From: Prevotella sp.
GTDB taxonomy: Bacteria; Bacteroidota; Bacteroidia; Bacteroidales; Bacteroidaceae
DNA: 40,153 nt
Direction: 5' to 3'
Assembly: GCA_017471245.1 (NCBI GenBank)
Contig: JAFUVB010000095.1
Span: forward strand, 1 to 40,153
Positions 6,615-16,228 of the stretch are shown here, one piece after another (position 1 is the first letter of the stretch; each line of letters starts with the position of its first letter). The translations under genes and the position numbers were made by a program. The notes under the pieces are model-generated. The model worked only from the letters and a program-made list of their open reading frames with translations. It was not told where the DNA came from and searched no databases.

Positions 6615-7733
6615 ATGGAAGAGCTGAATGATGATATCATATTGACCGATGAAGACTTGAACGACCTGAAAGACGTGAGGGCTGCTCTGCTGAAGGAAAG
6701 GTTCGGCAAGGTGGACGTGGATGCCGCCTGGGAAGCTTTTGCAAAGGAGAGCGGCACCAAGCCGGAGACGGTGGTTGAGGCGGCGGAGGTGAGGAGATGG
6801 AAATCTCCCGCGCGATACATCGGCATGGGCGTGCTGATGGGCATTGCCGCATCCGTTTTGTTCTTCTTCCTCATCCGCCCGAAGACCCCCGACGCTGCTC
6901 CCGACAGCTCCCTTTTGGTGATGGAAGCCATCGAGCAGGATGCCCACACCGAGATGGCGGTTGCCGCCGAAGGCGCACCCAAGCAGGAAATGACCCCTTC
7001 GACGAAGCATAAGACGGTGAACATTGCCACCGACGAGGTGCTCGACTTCACCAAACCGTCGCTTTCGCAAGGCGAAGAAGAGCGCATTGTCACCACGCCG
7101 CGCGGCAAGGTGCAGACCATTATCCTTGCCGATGGCACCAAGGTGCTGCTCAACAACGAGAGCCGACTGCGGTTCCCCACACGTTTCTCGGGCGAAAGCC
7201 GCACCGTATGGCTTGAGGGTGAGGCCTATTTCGCCGTTGCCAAAGACAAGAACCATCCGTTCATCGTGAAGAGCCGCGACCTTTCAACCACCGCCTTAGG
7301 CACCAAGTTCAACGTAAAGGCATATAAAGACAAGAGCATCCATATCACATTGGTCGACGGCAGCGTCAGAGTGACCGACGGCAACCGGCAGGAAGTTATC
7401 CTGAAACCGGGCGAAGACGTGTGCACGGTGAACGATAAACTGGTGATTTCCGATGCCGACACCAAGACCTACAAGCAGTGGGAAGACGGCTATTTCTATT
7501 ACGACAACGTGCCGCTCGTGGATATTTTGGTGGAGCTTGGCCGCTGGTATAACGTGAATATCGAACTGCAGAACCGCCGGTTGATGAGCTATCGGCTGCA
7601 CTTCATTGCCGACCGCAACGCCGGTATCGACGATGCCATCGAGCGGCTCAACGAGTTCCGCTATCTGCATGCCGAGCGCCAGGGCGATAAGATCATCGTT
7701 TCTGAAAAAAATATCCAGCAGCAGGCACCATAA
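6615..7733 (+). CDS. FecR-family anti-sigma factor (locus A)
   Basis: A 372-residue inner-membrane protein. The N-terminal cytoplasmic part (1-66) would bind the sigma factor. A single membrane segment lies at about 68-87 (YIGMGVLMGIAASVLFFFLI). The periplasmic FecR domain (about 155-260) has the IILADGTKVLLNNESRLRFP and LEGEAYFAVAKD signatures. The C-terminal DUF4974 region (about 295-365, from YFYYDNVPLVDILVELGRWY) is an STN-like fold that pairs with the receptor. It begins 33 bases after the sigma stop. Composition is very GC-rich (about 62% by hand count in 7081-7200), much higher than the barrel part of the next gene. Confidence 0.93.
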   Translation: MEELNDDIILTDEDLNDLKDVRAALLKERFGKVDVDAAWEAFAKESGTKPETVVEAAEVRRWKSPARYIGMGVLMGIAASVLFFFLIRPKTPDAAPDSSLLVMEAIEQDAHTEMAVAAEGAPKQEMTPSTKHKTVNIATDEVLDFTKPSLSQGEEERIVTTPRGKVQTIILADGTKVLLNNESRLRFPTRFSGESRTVWLEGEAYFAVAKDKNHPFIVKSRDLSTTALGTKFNVKAYKDKSIHITLVDGSVRVTDGNRQEVILKPGEDVCTVNDKLVISDADTKTYKQWEDGYFYYDNVPLVDILVELGRWYNVNIELQNRRLMSYRLHFIADRNAGIDDAIERLNEFRYLHAERQGDKIIVSEKNIQQQAP

Positions 7734-7783
7734 TTTTTTGCCAGTCGTATTTAAGTTAGAATGATTCATTAACAAATTACGAC

Positions 7784-10700
7784 ATGGCAAAAACAACAAG
7801 AACAACCATCTGTCTGCCGCGGCTCAGGCATCTGATCCTCGCCATAGTGCTTTGCTTTTCGGCAACGCAGCTGATGGCGCAGACAGAAAAGAAAATCTCG
7901 CTCAAAGTAAACAATGCACCCCTGTCGCAGGTTCTCACCAAGATTGAGGACCTGAGCGGGTGCAAAGTGTCGTTCACCTACGACGAGGTGCAGCAATACC
8001 GCGTCAGCGTGAACATGAAAAACCAGCCCGTAAGTGCCGTGATGCAGCAGGTGCTCAAGGATACTCCCTTGGAATACACCGTGAAAGGCAAGTTCATCAC
8101 CGTCTTCAAGGGCAGCAAGCTCTTTCGTCCGCAAGCCTCACCCACTTCTGGAGCATCTGCTCGCACGGTTAAAGGCACTGTTCGCGACGCTGACGGCGAG
8201 CCGCTGATAGGTGTCACCGTGCAGGTGGAAGGAACCAACAAAGGAACCGTGACCGATTACGACGGCAATTTCGTGCTCGAAGGTGTTGAAGAAGGGGAAA
8301 TGCTTACTTATTCGTATGTCGGAAAACGCCCATTGAAACGCCATGCAAGCTACAAGCCCGTGGTGATTATACTGGAAGATGAGAGCGCCCTGCTCGACGA
8401 TGTGGTGGTGACTGGTTATCAGACGATCTCCAGAGAACGAGCCGCAGGGTCATACAATATTGTCAGGGGAGAAGAAGTTGACAGACATTTTCTGTCAACG
8501 AATAGTGTCATTGACGGATTGGAAGGAAAAGTGACGGGGCTGTCAATCAACAGAAACGAGCACCAAGACAGATACCTTATCCGAGGTACAACTTCCATCA
8601 ACTCAGAACGAGCTCCGCTATTTGTTGTTGACGGTATTCCGATGGAAGCTTCTTTGGTTGAAGAAATGATAAGCAGTAAAGATATTGCTAACATCACAAT
8701 ACTGAAAGATGCCACAGCAGCCAGTATATGGGGTGCTCAAGCCGCTAACGGCGTAGTCGTGATTAGTACCAAAAAAGGAGAGTACGATTCGAAAGTCAGG
8801 GTAAACTACGGTGCTTCAATCACATCATACGGGAAACCGGACTATGATTATTATGGATTTATGGATAATCAAACATTCATGAAAAACGCACAGGAAATGT
8901 TTGATATCTACTCCGACACTTATTCCTATGCCACAATTCAGAAAAGTGCTTCGGGAGCTACCGCAAACAGCTGCGCCCACACATCGGCACCTGTTATCTG
9001 GCCGCATGAGCGTCTTATGTATCAATATAAGAATGGCGAAATCACTCAAGATCAGCGAGATGCTGGATTATCAGCTCTTATGGTTCAAGAAGGCCGAAGT
9101 CAGTATGAAGACCTATTCATGAGTAACAAATTCTTCACACAGCATCATGTAAACGTCAGTGGTGGTAATCAGAAAAGTAAATATTACCTCTCCTTGGATT
9201 ACAAAGGTGACCAAGGAACATACAAGGATTGGAACAACCGTATTAACATTAATGCCTACCAAGATTATCAAATAGCGAAATGGCTGAAATGGGATGTCAC
9301 TATCAATGCGACTTATCTCAATAAAAAAGCACATCTGAGTCCTTTCTCAGAAAGTGGAGGAACAACACTTGGAGGACGTATGTTCTCAGAGGATGCCTAT
9401 AATGAGTTTACAGGCAGTTTTGCGGAATTCTCTTATACGAATCTTCCCTACCAGATATTCCGGAATAACGACGGATGGATTGACCAATCACCTTATGTCC
9501 TGTCAGACGAAAAGAGAGCGATGGCAGAAGAAGCCACGGGTATTGACCTTACTTTCCATCCTGTAGATGACTTTTATAAGTCTGTCAACAACACGAATAG
9601 TACAAACTTGCGTTTGAACACCGGATTGACTGCCAATCTTCTAAAGGGACTACGTTATGAAGGGCGTTTTCAATTTAGTCGTATAAATAGTAAGACTGAG
9701 ACTTTCAGACCACAAGACACTTATTATGTGCGTTACGAAAAAACGCTCCTCTTTAACACATCGACAGGGAGTTTCCGCACACCGACAAGCGGAGGAAACT
9801 TTGGGTTGCATCAGGCTGTAACAACCGATTGGACACTCCGCAACCAACTGGTCTATGACCAAGAGTATGAGGAAGGGACTCACCAAATAACCGGACTTAT
9901 TGGAACTGAAATACGGTCCTACAAGACTACGGCTTATAATAATTCCATACGCGGTTATAATATGCAAACCATGCAAGCTGAGCAGTATGACCAATACGCT
10001 CTCTCCAGTGGTTTCATCTCTCCTGTCACAATCGGCAGTTACGCATCAGTTATCTATCGAGATTATGAACAAAGCGAGACTGCTAAAAAATATTTCTCAC
10101 TCTATGCCAATGCCTCTTACACTTATTTGAGTAGATATGTCCTGAATACAAGCTTGCGTATGGACCAGTCTAACCTCTTCGGTAGTGATCCAAGTAACCA
10201 ATACAAACCCATTTGGTCAATTGGAGCAGCCTGGAAAATATCCGAAGAAAGCTTTATGAAAGGAATTGACTGGGTCAACGAGTTAAGACTGCGTGCCAGC
10301 TATGGATTTGCTGGGAACTCTCCTCTTCCCGGAACAGGAGGAAAATATGACATCCTCTCCGCAACGACAGATTCTCGTTATCCTGGTCCGGGATATAATA
10401 TAGTAACACCTGCTAATAAAAAACTGACATGGGAGAAGACACGTACAATAAACCTTGGTTCTGACACGAGTCTGCTGAATAACAGAATCCGCATGTCGTT
10501 CGACTACTATAATAAATATACGACAGATTTGATAGGTACACTCATGCTCAATCCTACTACAGGATGGCTGTCGACTATTGGAAATGTCGGAGAACTGAGT
10601 AACCGTGGTGTTGAGTTGAGTATCAATATCCATAATATTAGATCTAAGTCTTTTAACTGGCATACAGAACTTAATCTATCCTATAATAAAAACAGGATAG

Positions 10701-11422
10701 AAAAACAAGAAGTGGAGAAAGCGTATACACTGGCCACCGATATGTTATCTGCAGCTTATATACAAGACTACCCTGTTGGCGCTTTGTTCTCGTATCGTTA
10801 TGCAGGACTTGATGAACGAGGATTTCCACAGGCATATGACAAAGAAGGCAATATCGTACAGGGGGCAAACATTAACTCTTTGACAAACGAAGATGTTGTC
10901 TATTCCGGAACAACAATTCCAACAGTAACTGGAGGTCTGAGTAATACTTTTTCATATAAGAATCTTGAATTGTCATTCATGATGTCCTATAGTTTTGGTA
11001 ATAAAATGCGTAAAGACGCGGATCTGTTTATAGGACGTGTCGGATCCGGTCTTAAAAAAGAGACTGACCAACGATGGCGTCAACCAGGAGATGAGCTTAC
11101 TACTGATGTCCCGGCATATATTGCCATACGCAATTCGGACTATGTTTCCAATGCATTCCTCTATGCAGACACAAGAATACTTGATGCATCGTATATTAAG
11201 TTGAGAGACATTAGCCTGACATATACATTGCCTCAAAGATTTGTGCGAAGGATTCACGTAAATAACATACAAATCACTGGCCAGGTTGGAAATCTTTTTA
11301 TCATACCTTTTAACAGCGAAGGAATAGACCCGGAATACTTCAACCTACGATATCCAAGTTATTACAGCAGATCGGAAAAGTACGGACAATCCTTCTCTTT
11401 AGCACTTAATATTAGTTTTTAA
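7784..11422 (+). CDS. SusC/RagA-type TonB-dependent receptor with STN signalling domain (locus A)
   Basis: A 1212-residue outer-membrane receptor. There is a signal peptide to about residue 33. The STN domain (about 38-108) signals to FecR. The carboxypeptidase-like domain spans about 128-200 and ends at DDVVVTGY. The plug follows (LFVVDGIPME, then ITILKDATAASIWGAQAANG), and then a long beta-barrel ending in phenylalanine. It should import a substrate captured by the SusD partner, energised by TonB. The first about 210 codons are GC-rich like the sigma and fecR genes (58% in 8101-8160), whereas the plug and barrel are AT-rich (33% in 8821-8880, 38% in 9301-9360). This suggests a recombinant gene. 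No substrate can be deduced. Confidence 0.95.
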   Translation: MAKTTRTTICLPRLRHLILAIVLCFSATQLMAQTEKKISLKVNNAPLSQVLTKIEDLSGCKVSFTYDEVQQYRVSVNMKNQPVSAVMQQVLKDTPLEYTVKGKFITVFKGSKLFRPQASPTSGASARTVKGTVRDADGEPLIGVTVQVEGTNKGTVTDYDGNFVLEGVEEGEMLTYSYVGKRPLKRHASYKPVVIILEDESALLDDVVVTGYQTISRERAAGSYNIVRGEEVDRHFLSTNSVIDGLEGKVTGLSINRNEHQDRYLIRGTTSINSERAPLFVVDGIPMEASLVEEMISSKDIANITILKDATAASIWGAQAANGVVVISTKKGEYDSKVRVNYGASITSYGKPDYDYYGFMDNQTFMKNAQEMFDIYSDTYSYATIQKSASGATANSCAHTSAPVIWPHERLMYQYKNGEITQDQRDAGLSALMVQEGRSQYEDLFMSNKFFTQHHVNVSGGNQKSKYYLSLDYKGDQGTYKDWNNRININAYQDYQIAKWLKWDVTINATYLNKKAHLSPFSESGGTTLGGRMFSEDAYNEFTGSFAEFSYTNLPYQIFRNNDGWIDQSPYVLSDEKRAMAEEATGIDLTFHPVDDFYKSVNNTNSTNLRLNTGLTANLLKGLRYEGRFQFSRINSKTETFRPQDTYYVRYEKTLLFNTSTGSFRTPTSGGNFGLHQAVTTDWTLRNQLVYDQEYEEGTHQITGLIGTEIRSYKTTAYNNSIRGYNMQTMQAEQYDQYALSSGFISPVTIGSYASVIYRDYEQSETAKKYFSLYANASYTYLSRYVLNTSLRMDQSNLFGSDPSNQYKPIWSIGAAWKISEESFMKGIDWVNELRLRASYGFAGNSPLPGTGGKYDILSATTDSRYPGPGYNIVTPANKKLTWEKTRTINLGSDTSLLNNRIRMSFDYYNKYTTDLIGTLMLNPTTGWLSTIGNVGELSNRGVELSINIHNIRSKSFNWHTELNLSYNKNRIEKQEVEKAYTLATDMLSAAYIQDYPVGALFSYRYAGLDERGFPQAYDKEGNIVQGANINSLTNEDVVYSGTTIPTVTGGLSNTFSYKNLELSFMMSYSFGNKMRKDADLFIGRVGSGLKKETDQRWRQPGDELTTDVPAYIAIRNSDYVSNAFLYADTRILDASYIKLRDISLTYTLPQRFVRRIHVNNIQITGQVGNLFIIPFNSEGIDPEYFNLRYPSYYSRSEKYGQSFSLALNISF

Positions 11423-11453
11423 ACAGTTATTGCAATCTAATTTAAAGATCAAA

Positions 11454-12958
11454 ATGATAAGACATAATCATCCATTCAGAATTGCTGACTGTCTATTCCT
11501 GACAGTTGCATTATTATTGGTCAGCTGTGATTCTTTCCTTGATGACCAGCCAAGAGGCTATTCTATTCCAGAGACAACCGAGAACTATGAAGGAATGTTC
11601 AATACGTCAGGATTCATGACAGTAATGTGCGAAGACTATACAAAATTTCTCAGTCCACACATTCTCCTCACACCTGAAAACGTAACAAACCTATATAGGG
11701 TAGCTTATAGAAATGATCCTGCTTCTTCACAACGTGCGTTTCAATTTGAGACCAGGATCTATGACACAGCCGAGAACTGTCAGCTTTGGGCGTATATTTA
11801 TCAAAAGATATATATCTTCAACTCAATCATTGATGGTGTTATGGATTCTGATGGGGCCACAGAGCAGGAAAAAAGAGCCGTCCAGGCTGAGGCACGTGTC
11901 GGACGCGCTTGGCTTCACTTTATTCTGGCACAAGCATTTTCAAAACCTTATAACGCAGACACTCCTGATGAGCCGACCATACCCATCGTAAGGAAAGCAG
12001 ATACTTATGCCGAAAACTTTAAAAGAGCATCCATGAGGGAATTGTATGACTTTATTACTAATGAGATGGATGAGGCCGTGCCTCAAATGAAAGATTTACC
12101 AGTTCATCGTTATCGTGCCTATAAAACCACAGGGCTCGCCTTACAAGGGAAAATATACTGGCTGATAGGTAATTATGAGAAAGCATTGGAACCTCTTCGT
12201 GAGGCTTTTCAACGAATGAAAGTAGATAAGGATGTATCCTACATGCGCAATTATAATACACTATTAGCAAATGTGTATGGTAATAGGGAGTTAACAGTAA
12301 ACGAATTATATGGTGAAAACAAAACTACAGGAGCCTGTCTCTTACCTTATGCCTGGCTGATCCACAAACGACATGGGTTAAACAAAACGCTCTCTTCAGT
12401 GGAGCATTTGGGCTTTCATACTATAATGCAGTTCCCTACTATATAACACCTGAAGAATATGCGAAATTTGACGATTATGACTTACGCCGTAACCTTATAC
12501 CCACAATTGATGTTACAGGTAAACCGTTTCCTTATCCGGCAGGTGCCGTCAGTGACTATTGTACACACTATGGACTACGTTTACCGGAAATTTATGTGTC
12601 ACTTGCTGAGTGCGAGGCAAGAGTCGGAAATGAATCTAACGCGCGCAGTGTCCTTACCGAGTTGAGATCATATCGTGTACTGACCGGTCATGAATCTATT
12701 CCCGAAACAGTTCATTCAAAAGACGATCTTATCAAATTCTGTGTTGATGAGCAAGATCGTGAATTTATGGCTGATATTATCAGCTTCTATAATGTACGTC
12801 GCCTTTGGAACGATCCACTCTTTCAATATCGCAAACCCTATACTCATACTGACGGCACTAATACTTATACGATGAACGAAGAGAATCTTTACCTAAGACT
12901 ACCGGAAAGTGTCCTTAAATGGAACGATCAATGGCGTAACGATTCTGATCAGAAATGA
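11454..12958 (+). pseudogene. SusD/RagB-family surface lipoprotein, frameshifted (locus A)
   Basis: The N-terminal part is read from the ATG at 11454 (lipobox LVSC, then DSFLDDQPRGY). The C-terminal part continues in another frame (ADPQTTWVKQNALFSG, YITPEEYAKFDDYDLR) to the stop at 12956-12958. The join lies between about 12330 and 12355. The total, 1505 bases, is one short of a whole number of codons, as a single-base loss would give. The first frame runs to a premature stop at 12444-12446. Both halves read as normal SusD: the front has helical repeats such as EARVGRAWLHFILAQAFSKP. Without the join, the C-terminal third is lost. It may be a true mutation or a sequencing/assembly error; there is no homopolymer suggesting phase variation. 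Confidence 0.85.
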
Positions 12959-14388
12959 AGATGAAAAGAAGAAGCATTTTTGTCTCACTCTTGGTGTTTT
13001 TGCTGTCAATAGACGCATTCGCTACGAGTGAGACAGTAAAAATAATTGGACAAGTTCCACGCTATACAAATAAAGGCCATCTTATATTGGTTGAAGAGAA
13101 GACACATCTTCACGATACCTTAATGGTTGACAATAACGGAAGGTTCGAGTGTGATATCATGATTCAAGAACCGACAACTGTAACTCTTTTTTTAGAATAT
13201 CTTGGCGAAGACAGTGGAAATGTAAGGTGCTTTCTTCGACCAAACTGCTCTCTGGAGATAAAAATAACAGGAATTGACGAGATAATTGATTTAGGAGAAA
13301 GAAAGTTAAAAGTCTTTCGTCTGAATTGTTTTTTCAAAGGTGAGACCAGTAAGGAGTGTACCTTCTTGAACCTGCCTCCATTTCCTGACTTTGTTCGATA
13401 TAAATATGCAGACAGCCAAGGGAAAGCCGTTTCTTATCAAGACTTTATTCAGCAAATATCCAAACAACAAGCAAACCACAGAAAAGCTCTTAAGGGTACA
13501 TGTGAAGAATTCTCATGCCTTTATGAGAATGATTTTAAAAAACTCAGACCAGAATGGGGATTCGTATATGCATGGCAACTATTTAAAAGAGGATTCGACC
13601 CAGGTCTTGACCCTGGGTTTAACCGGTTTGTTAACAGTATTGACTTAAACAACAGTCAAGTTGAAAGTGTTATCGCTGATTACAAAATCCGCTATATCCT
13701 TAAACAATCCTCCACCCTCTATCAGGATGAACCTGAGTTAGTACGGTATATGAGGTATCTCAGAGATAGTTTAGAAAGCAAAGAAATGCGCGAGCGACTA
13801 AGTGATGAGAAAATGAAAACAAACATGATAAGTGGTATAGGTGAAACGTTAGACAAGGCTTGGCATCTCTATACACAACTCTCTGGTAAAAGCGAAATCT
13901 TCAAACAGAATAAAAAAATATACGAAACTCTCTTAAGCCTTAAAAAAGGAGTGAAAGCCGGTGATTTCGAAATACAAGATATTGACGGGAACTCTATTCG
14001 TTTCCACGACATTATAAACAAGGGGAAAATAACATACATCGACTTTTGGGCCACATGGTGCGCCCCCTGCTGCGCAGAGATACCTCACTTGGAAAGACTG
14101 ATTAAAAAGTACAAAGATGTTCCGACAATTCAGTTTGTAAGTATCTCACTTGACAAAGATATTCAAAAATGGAAAAAGAGAATAGCGGATGACAAACCTG
14201 AATGGGAGCAATATATTATCCCAAATAATTTCAATTCGGTATTTGCCAAAGAATATAATGTACGTGCCGTTCCTCGATTTATGACATTTGATGGAGAAGG
14301 GCGCATCATAAACATTAATGAGGAACGTCCATCAGCAGAAAACATAGAGGAAATACTGAATGGTTATATTGAGAATTATTGCAAGTGA
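12955..14388 (+). CDS. Thioredoxin-fold (TlpA/AhpC-like) periplasmic protein with DUF4369-like N-terminus
   Basis: A 477-residue exported protein. A signal peptide covers about residues 1-23. The N-terminal region (about 27-130) has the beta-rich KIIGQVPRYTNKGHLILVEE pattern of DUF4369-like domains. A helical linker follows, then a thioredoxin domain from about residue 325. The redox motif is WCAPCC, with C369 and C372 as the CxxC pair, and the cis-proline loop is AVPRF. Its ATG overlaps the SusD stop by 4 bases, so the genes are translationally coupled. Such proteins reduce or isomerise disulfides in the periplasm. Here it may process a disulfide- or thiol-containing ligand brought in by the SusC/SusD pair; that is inference. 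Confidence 0.88.
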   Translation: MKMKRRSIFVSLLVFLLSIDAFATSETVKIIGQVPRYTNKGHLILVEEKTHLHDTLMVDNNGRFECDIMIQEPTTVTLFLEYLGEDSGNVRCFLRPNCSLEIKITGIDEIIDLGERKLKVFRLNCFFKGETSKECTFLNLPPFPDFVRYKYADSQGKAVSYQDFIQQISKQQANHRKALKGTCEEFSCLYENDFKKLRPEWGFVYAWQLFKRGFDPGLDPGFNRFVNSIDLNNSQVESVIADYKIRYILKQSSTLYQDEPELVRYMRYLRDSLESKEMRERLSDEKMKTNMISGIGETLDKAWHLYTQLSGKSEIFKQNKKIYETLLSLKKGVKAGDFEIQDIDGNSIRFHDIINKGKITYIDFWATWCAPCCAEIPHLERLIKKYKDVPTIQFVSISLDKDIQKWKKRIADDKPEWEQYIIPNNFNSVFAKEYNVRAVPRFMTFDGEGRIININEERPSAENIEEILNGYIENYCK

Positions 14389-14719
14389 TACGTTTTTTAG
14401 GCGTCTTCCCTCCCCACCTTGTCCGCTGTGTGATAAGGTGGGGGGCTTACATATTTTAAATGAATACTATTATTTGCTTCACCAACAGACAACCAATGGA
14501 AAATGGGCAATACCGCATCGAATACTGAAACTTTTCCACAATATCTTCTTTCATTCAAAATATTTTTGTACTTTTGCGGACAGATAGCATCGCAGATGTG
14601 TCCTTGATATTGCAATTTGCAAGTCGAGGGTTTTTAAGTCAAAACATTTTTGTAAGATAATAACAAAATTCTTGTATCAGCCGCCAAGGTCATCGAAGCC
14701 TTAATAAACAGAACGAGAT
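14389..14719. other. Gap between locus A and the Fic gene
   Basis: It contains the hairpin/direct repeat at 14407-14443 and then AT-rich DNA. TACTTTTG at about 14567-14574 is a possible -7 box for the Fic gene. The distance to the Fic ATG would leave a leader of about 140 bases. No open frame of convincing composition is present. Confidence 0.5.
14407..14443. repeat. 37-bp direct repeat, copy 1, forming a GC-rich hairpin
   Basis: CCCCACCTT (14412-14420) pairs with AAGGTGGGG (14435-14443) across a 14-base loop, 24 bases after the thioredoxin stop, so it can serve as that operon's terminator. The same 37 bases recur at 15860-15896 with one difference. The two copies flank the Fic gene. Confidence 0.7.
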
Positions 14720-15886
14720 ATGAGTGAGAATAAGGAATTGAACTTAAACTTTGACGAGTATATCCGTCAAGGGGAACCAGCAAGGCGTGAGCGTGCCGAA
14801 GCATGGCGTGTGGCTATTGGCTTGCAAGCTGTGGACGGGCTAAAGACTTCAGAGTATTTGCAAGAGACTGCCCGTAGGAACATTGAAGGGGAGATAACCA
14901 TTGATGAAGCTCGCGAACTGGTGAAGCAATACTACGTCAGCAAGACGACTCACGGCAAAGATGAGGACAATAAGGAGGAAGCCGACAGGGTGTCGAGCAA
15001 TATTTCGAAACTGCTACAGACGGATGCATTCACCTATAGCGTAGCTGGATTGGCTTCCATTCATAAGACCGTTTTTGAAGGCGTGTTCAAACATGCAGGG
15101 CGTTTCCGTGACTATGACATCTCGAAAAAGGAATGGGTATTGCGTGGCGACTCTGTGCTTTATGGTCGCTGGCAGGATTTGCGCATGACCATAGAATACG
15201 ACTTGGAACAGGAGCGCCTATTTGACTATACCGGATTAACCAAAGACCAAATGGTGGAACATCTGGCTAAGTTTGTGGCAGGGTTGTGGCAGATTCATCC
15301 TTTTGGTGAGGGCAATACACGCACAACTGCTATTTTTACCATCAAATACCTGCGCTCACAAGGATTTAGTGTAAACAATGACTTGTTTGAACGTCACTCA
15401 TGGTATTTTCGCAATGCACTGGTCAGGGCTAACTATCGTAACTTGAATAAAGGCATCAATTACGAGCCGCTGTTCCTTGTGCGTTTCTTCCGTAACCTAT
15501 TACTTGGTGAGGATAACATATTGAAGAACCGATATATGATGATAGATTCACCTGAGGATTGGCAAATGCCAAAATCTGAGGCGAAGCCCGACACGAACAG
15601 GACAAGCACAGGACAAGTACAGGACAAGTTGTATACGGGCAATCATAATATCATCAGCCTCGTTAAGTCCATCGCCAACAAACAAGTTTCGGTGAAAGAG
15701 ATGATGAGCAGTTTGAACTTGAAAGGTCGGGATAATTTCTTGAATCTCTATCTTTCGCCTGCTATATCAGAAGGATACGTCTGCCTGCTGTACCCTGACT
15801 CTCCCCGCCACCCACGACAAAAGTATCTGTTGACGGTGAAGGGCTTGGCACTCTATAACTCCCTCCCCACCTTGTCCGCTGTGTGA
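14720..15886 (+). CDS. Fic-domain AMP-transferase
   Basis: A 388-residue cytosolic protein. The Fic motif HPFGEGNTR (about residues 193-201) has the catalytic histidine, the phosphate-binding GN, and the closing arginine, so transfer of AMP (or a related group) to a target protein is expected. The N-terminal 20-75 region resembles the VbhA-type antitoxin helix fold fused in cis (AIGLQAVDGLKTSEYL, then NIEGEITIDEARELV). Its presumed inhibitory motif reads LQAVDG where VbhA has SQRLEG: both the serine and the glutamate are replaced. The C-terminal part (about 300-380) looks like a winged helix. The last residues SLPTLSAV and the stop codon are encoded by copy 2 of the 37-bp repeat, which suggests the original 3' end was replaced. 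Confidence 0.9.
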   Translation: MSENKELNLNFDEYIRQGEPARRERAEAWRVAIGLQAVDGLKTSEYLQETARRNIEGEITIDEARELVKQYYVSKTTHGKDEDNKEEADRVSSNISKLLQTDAFTYSVAGLASIHKTVFEGVFKHAGRFRDYDISKKEWVLRGDSVLYGRWQDLRMTIEYDLEQERLFDYTGLTKDQMVEHLAKFVAGLWQIHPFGEGNTRTTAIFTIKYLRSQGFSVNNDLFERHSWYFRNALVRANYRNLNKGINYEPLFLVRFFRNLLLGEDNILKNRYMMIDSPEDWQMPKSEAKPDTNRTSTGQVQDKLYTGNHNIISLVKSIANKQVSVKEMMSSLNLKGRDNFLNLYLSPAISEGYVCLLYPDSPRHPRQKYLLTVKGLALYNSLPTLSAV

Positions 15887-15900
15887 TAAGGCGGGGAGGG
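15860..15900. repeat. 37-bp direct repeat, copy 2, overlapping the Fic stop codon
   Basis: Bases 15860-15896 match 14407-14443 with a single C/T difference. Together with the next four bases they form a longer stem (CCCTCCCCACCTT with AAGGCGGGGAGGG, one mismatch). The Fic TGA lies in the loop. It is a plausible terminator. Confidence 0.7.
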
Positions 15901-16228
15901 CTAAATGACAGATTGTGGCCTGTTTTCTGCTAAGAATCGGAGTTTTTGGCGATAATTCCTTATTATTCAAGGAACCTTTATGTGCTTCATTATCAAGAAG
16001 TTGCTGCTTCTGCGATTTGAGGATTTCGAGTTCGTGAAAGTTTTTACGCCAAAAACTGCGAGTTTTCATCACAGAAACTGCGAGTTTTCAATTCAAAAAG
16101 CCGCTGTTTTTGAAACAAACACTGCGAGTAGTTTGCCGCCGTACTTTGTACATTATTAGTTTCTTATCTCTTGCCATTCCCGCTGACGCGCCTACCCGTA
16201 GCCTTTCTTGCCTCTGAAAGTTTTGTAA
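15887..16228. other. Gap between the Fic gene and the metallophosphatase
   Basis: The two flanking genes converge here. The gap contains the end of the 37-bp repeat hairpin and the 100-bp palindromic repeat at 16031-16130. The remaining bases show no convincing gene on either strand. Confidence 0.5.
16031..16130. repeat. 100-bp dispersed repeat with AAAACTGCGAGTTTT palindromes, copy 1
   Basis: It aligns without gaps to 24828-24927, about 85% identical by eye. It is built from repeated palindromic units (AAAACT-GCG-AGTTTT), followed by AATTCAAAAAGCCGCTGTTT and a final CACTGCGAGTA. This copy lies downstream of locus B; the other lies upstream of it, in the same orientation. Confidence 0.8.

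Noticed and set aside
5901-7256. Long open frame on the minus strand (451 codons) opposite the sigma and fecR genes
   Set aside because: It is the antisense shadow of GC-rich coding sequence, has a low-complexity composition, and matches no family. The plus-strand genes have clear domains.
12300-12446. Programmed frameshift or phase-variable switch in the locus A SusD gene
   Set aside because: No homopolymer, short tandem repeat or slippery heptamer is visible near the join. A point deletion or sequencing error is simpler.
16031-16130. Possible CRISPR remnant or small RNA gene
   Set aside because: The units are palindromes without unique spacers, and the second copy at 24828 includes the intervening bases, so the whole 100 bp is the repeat.
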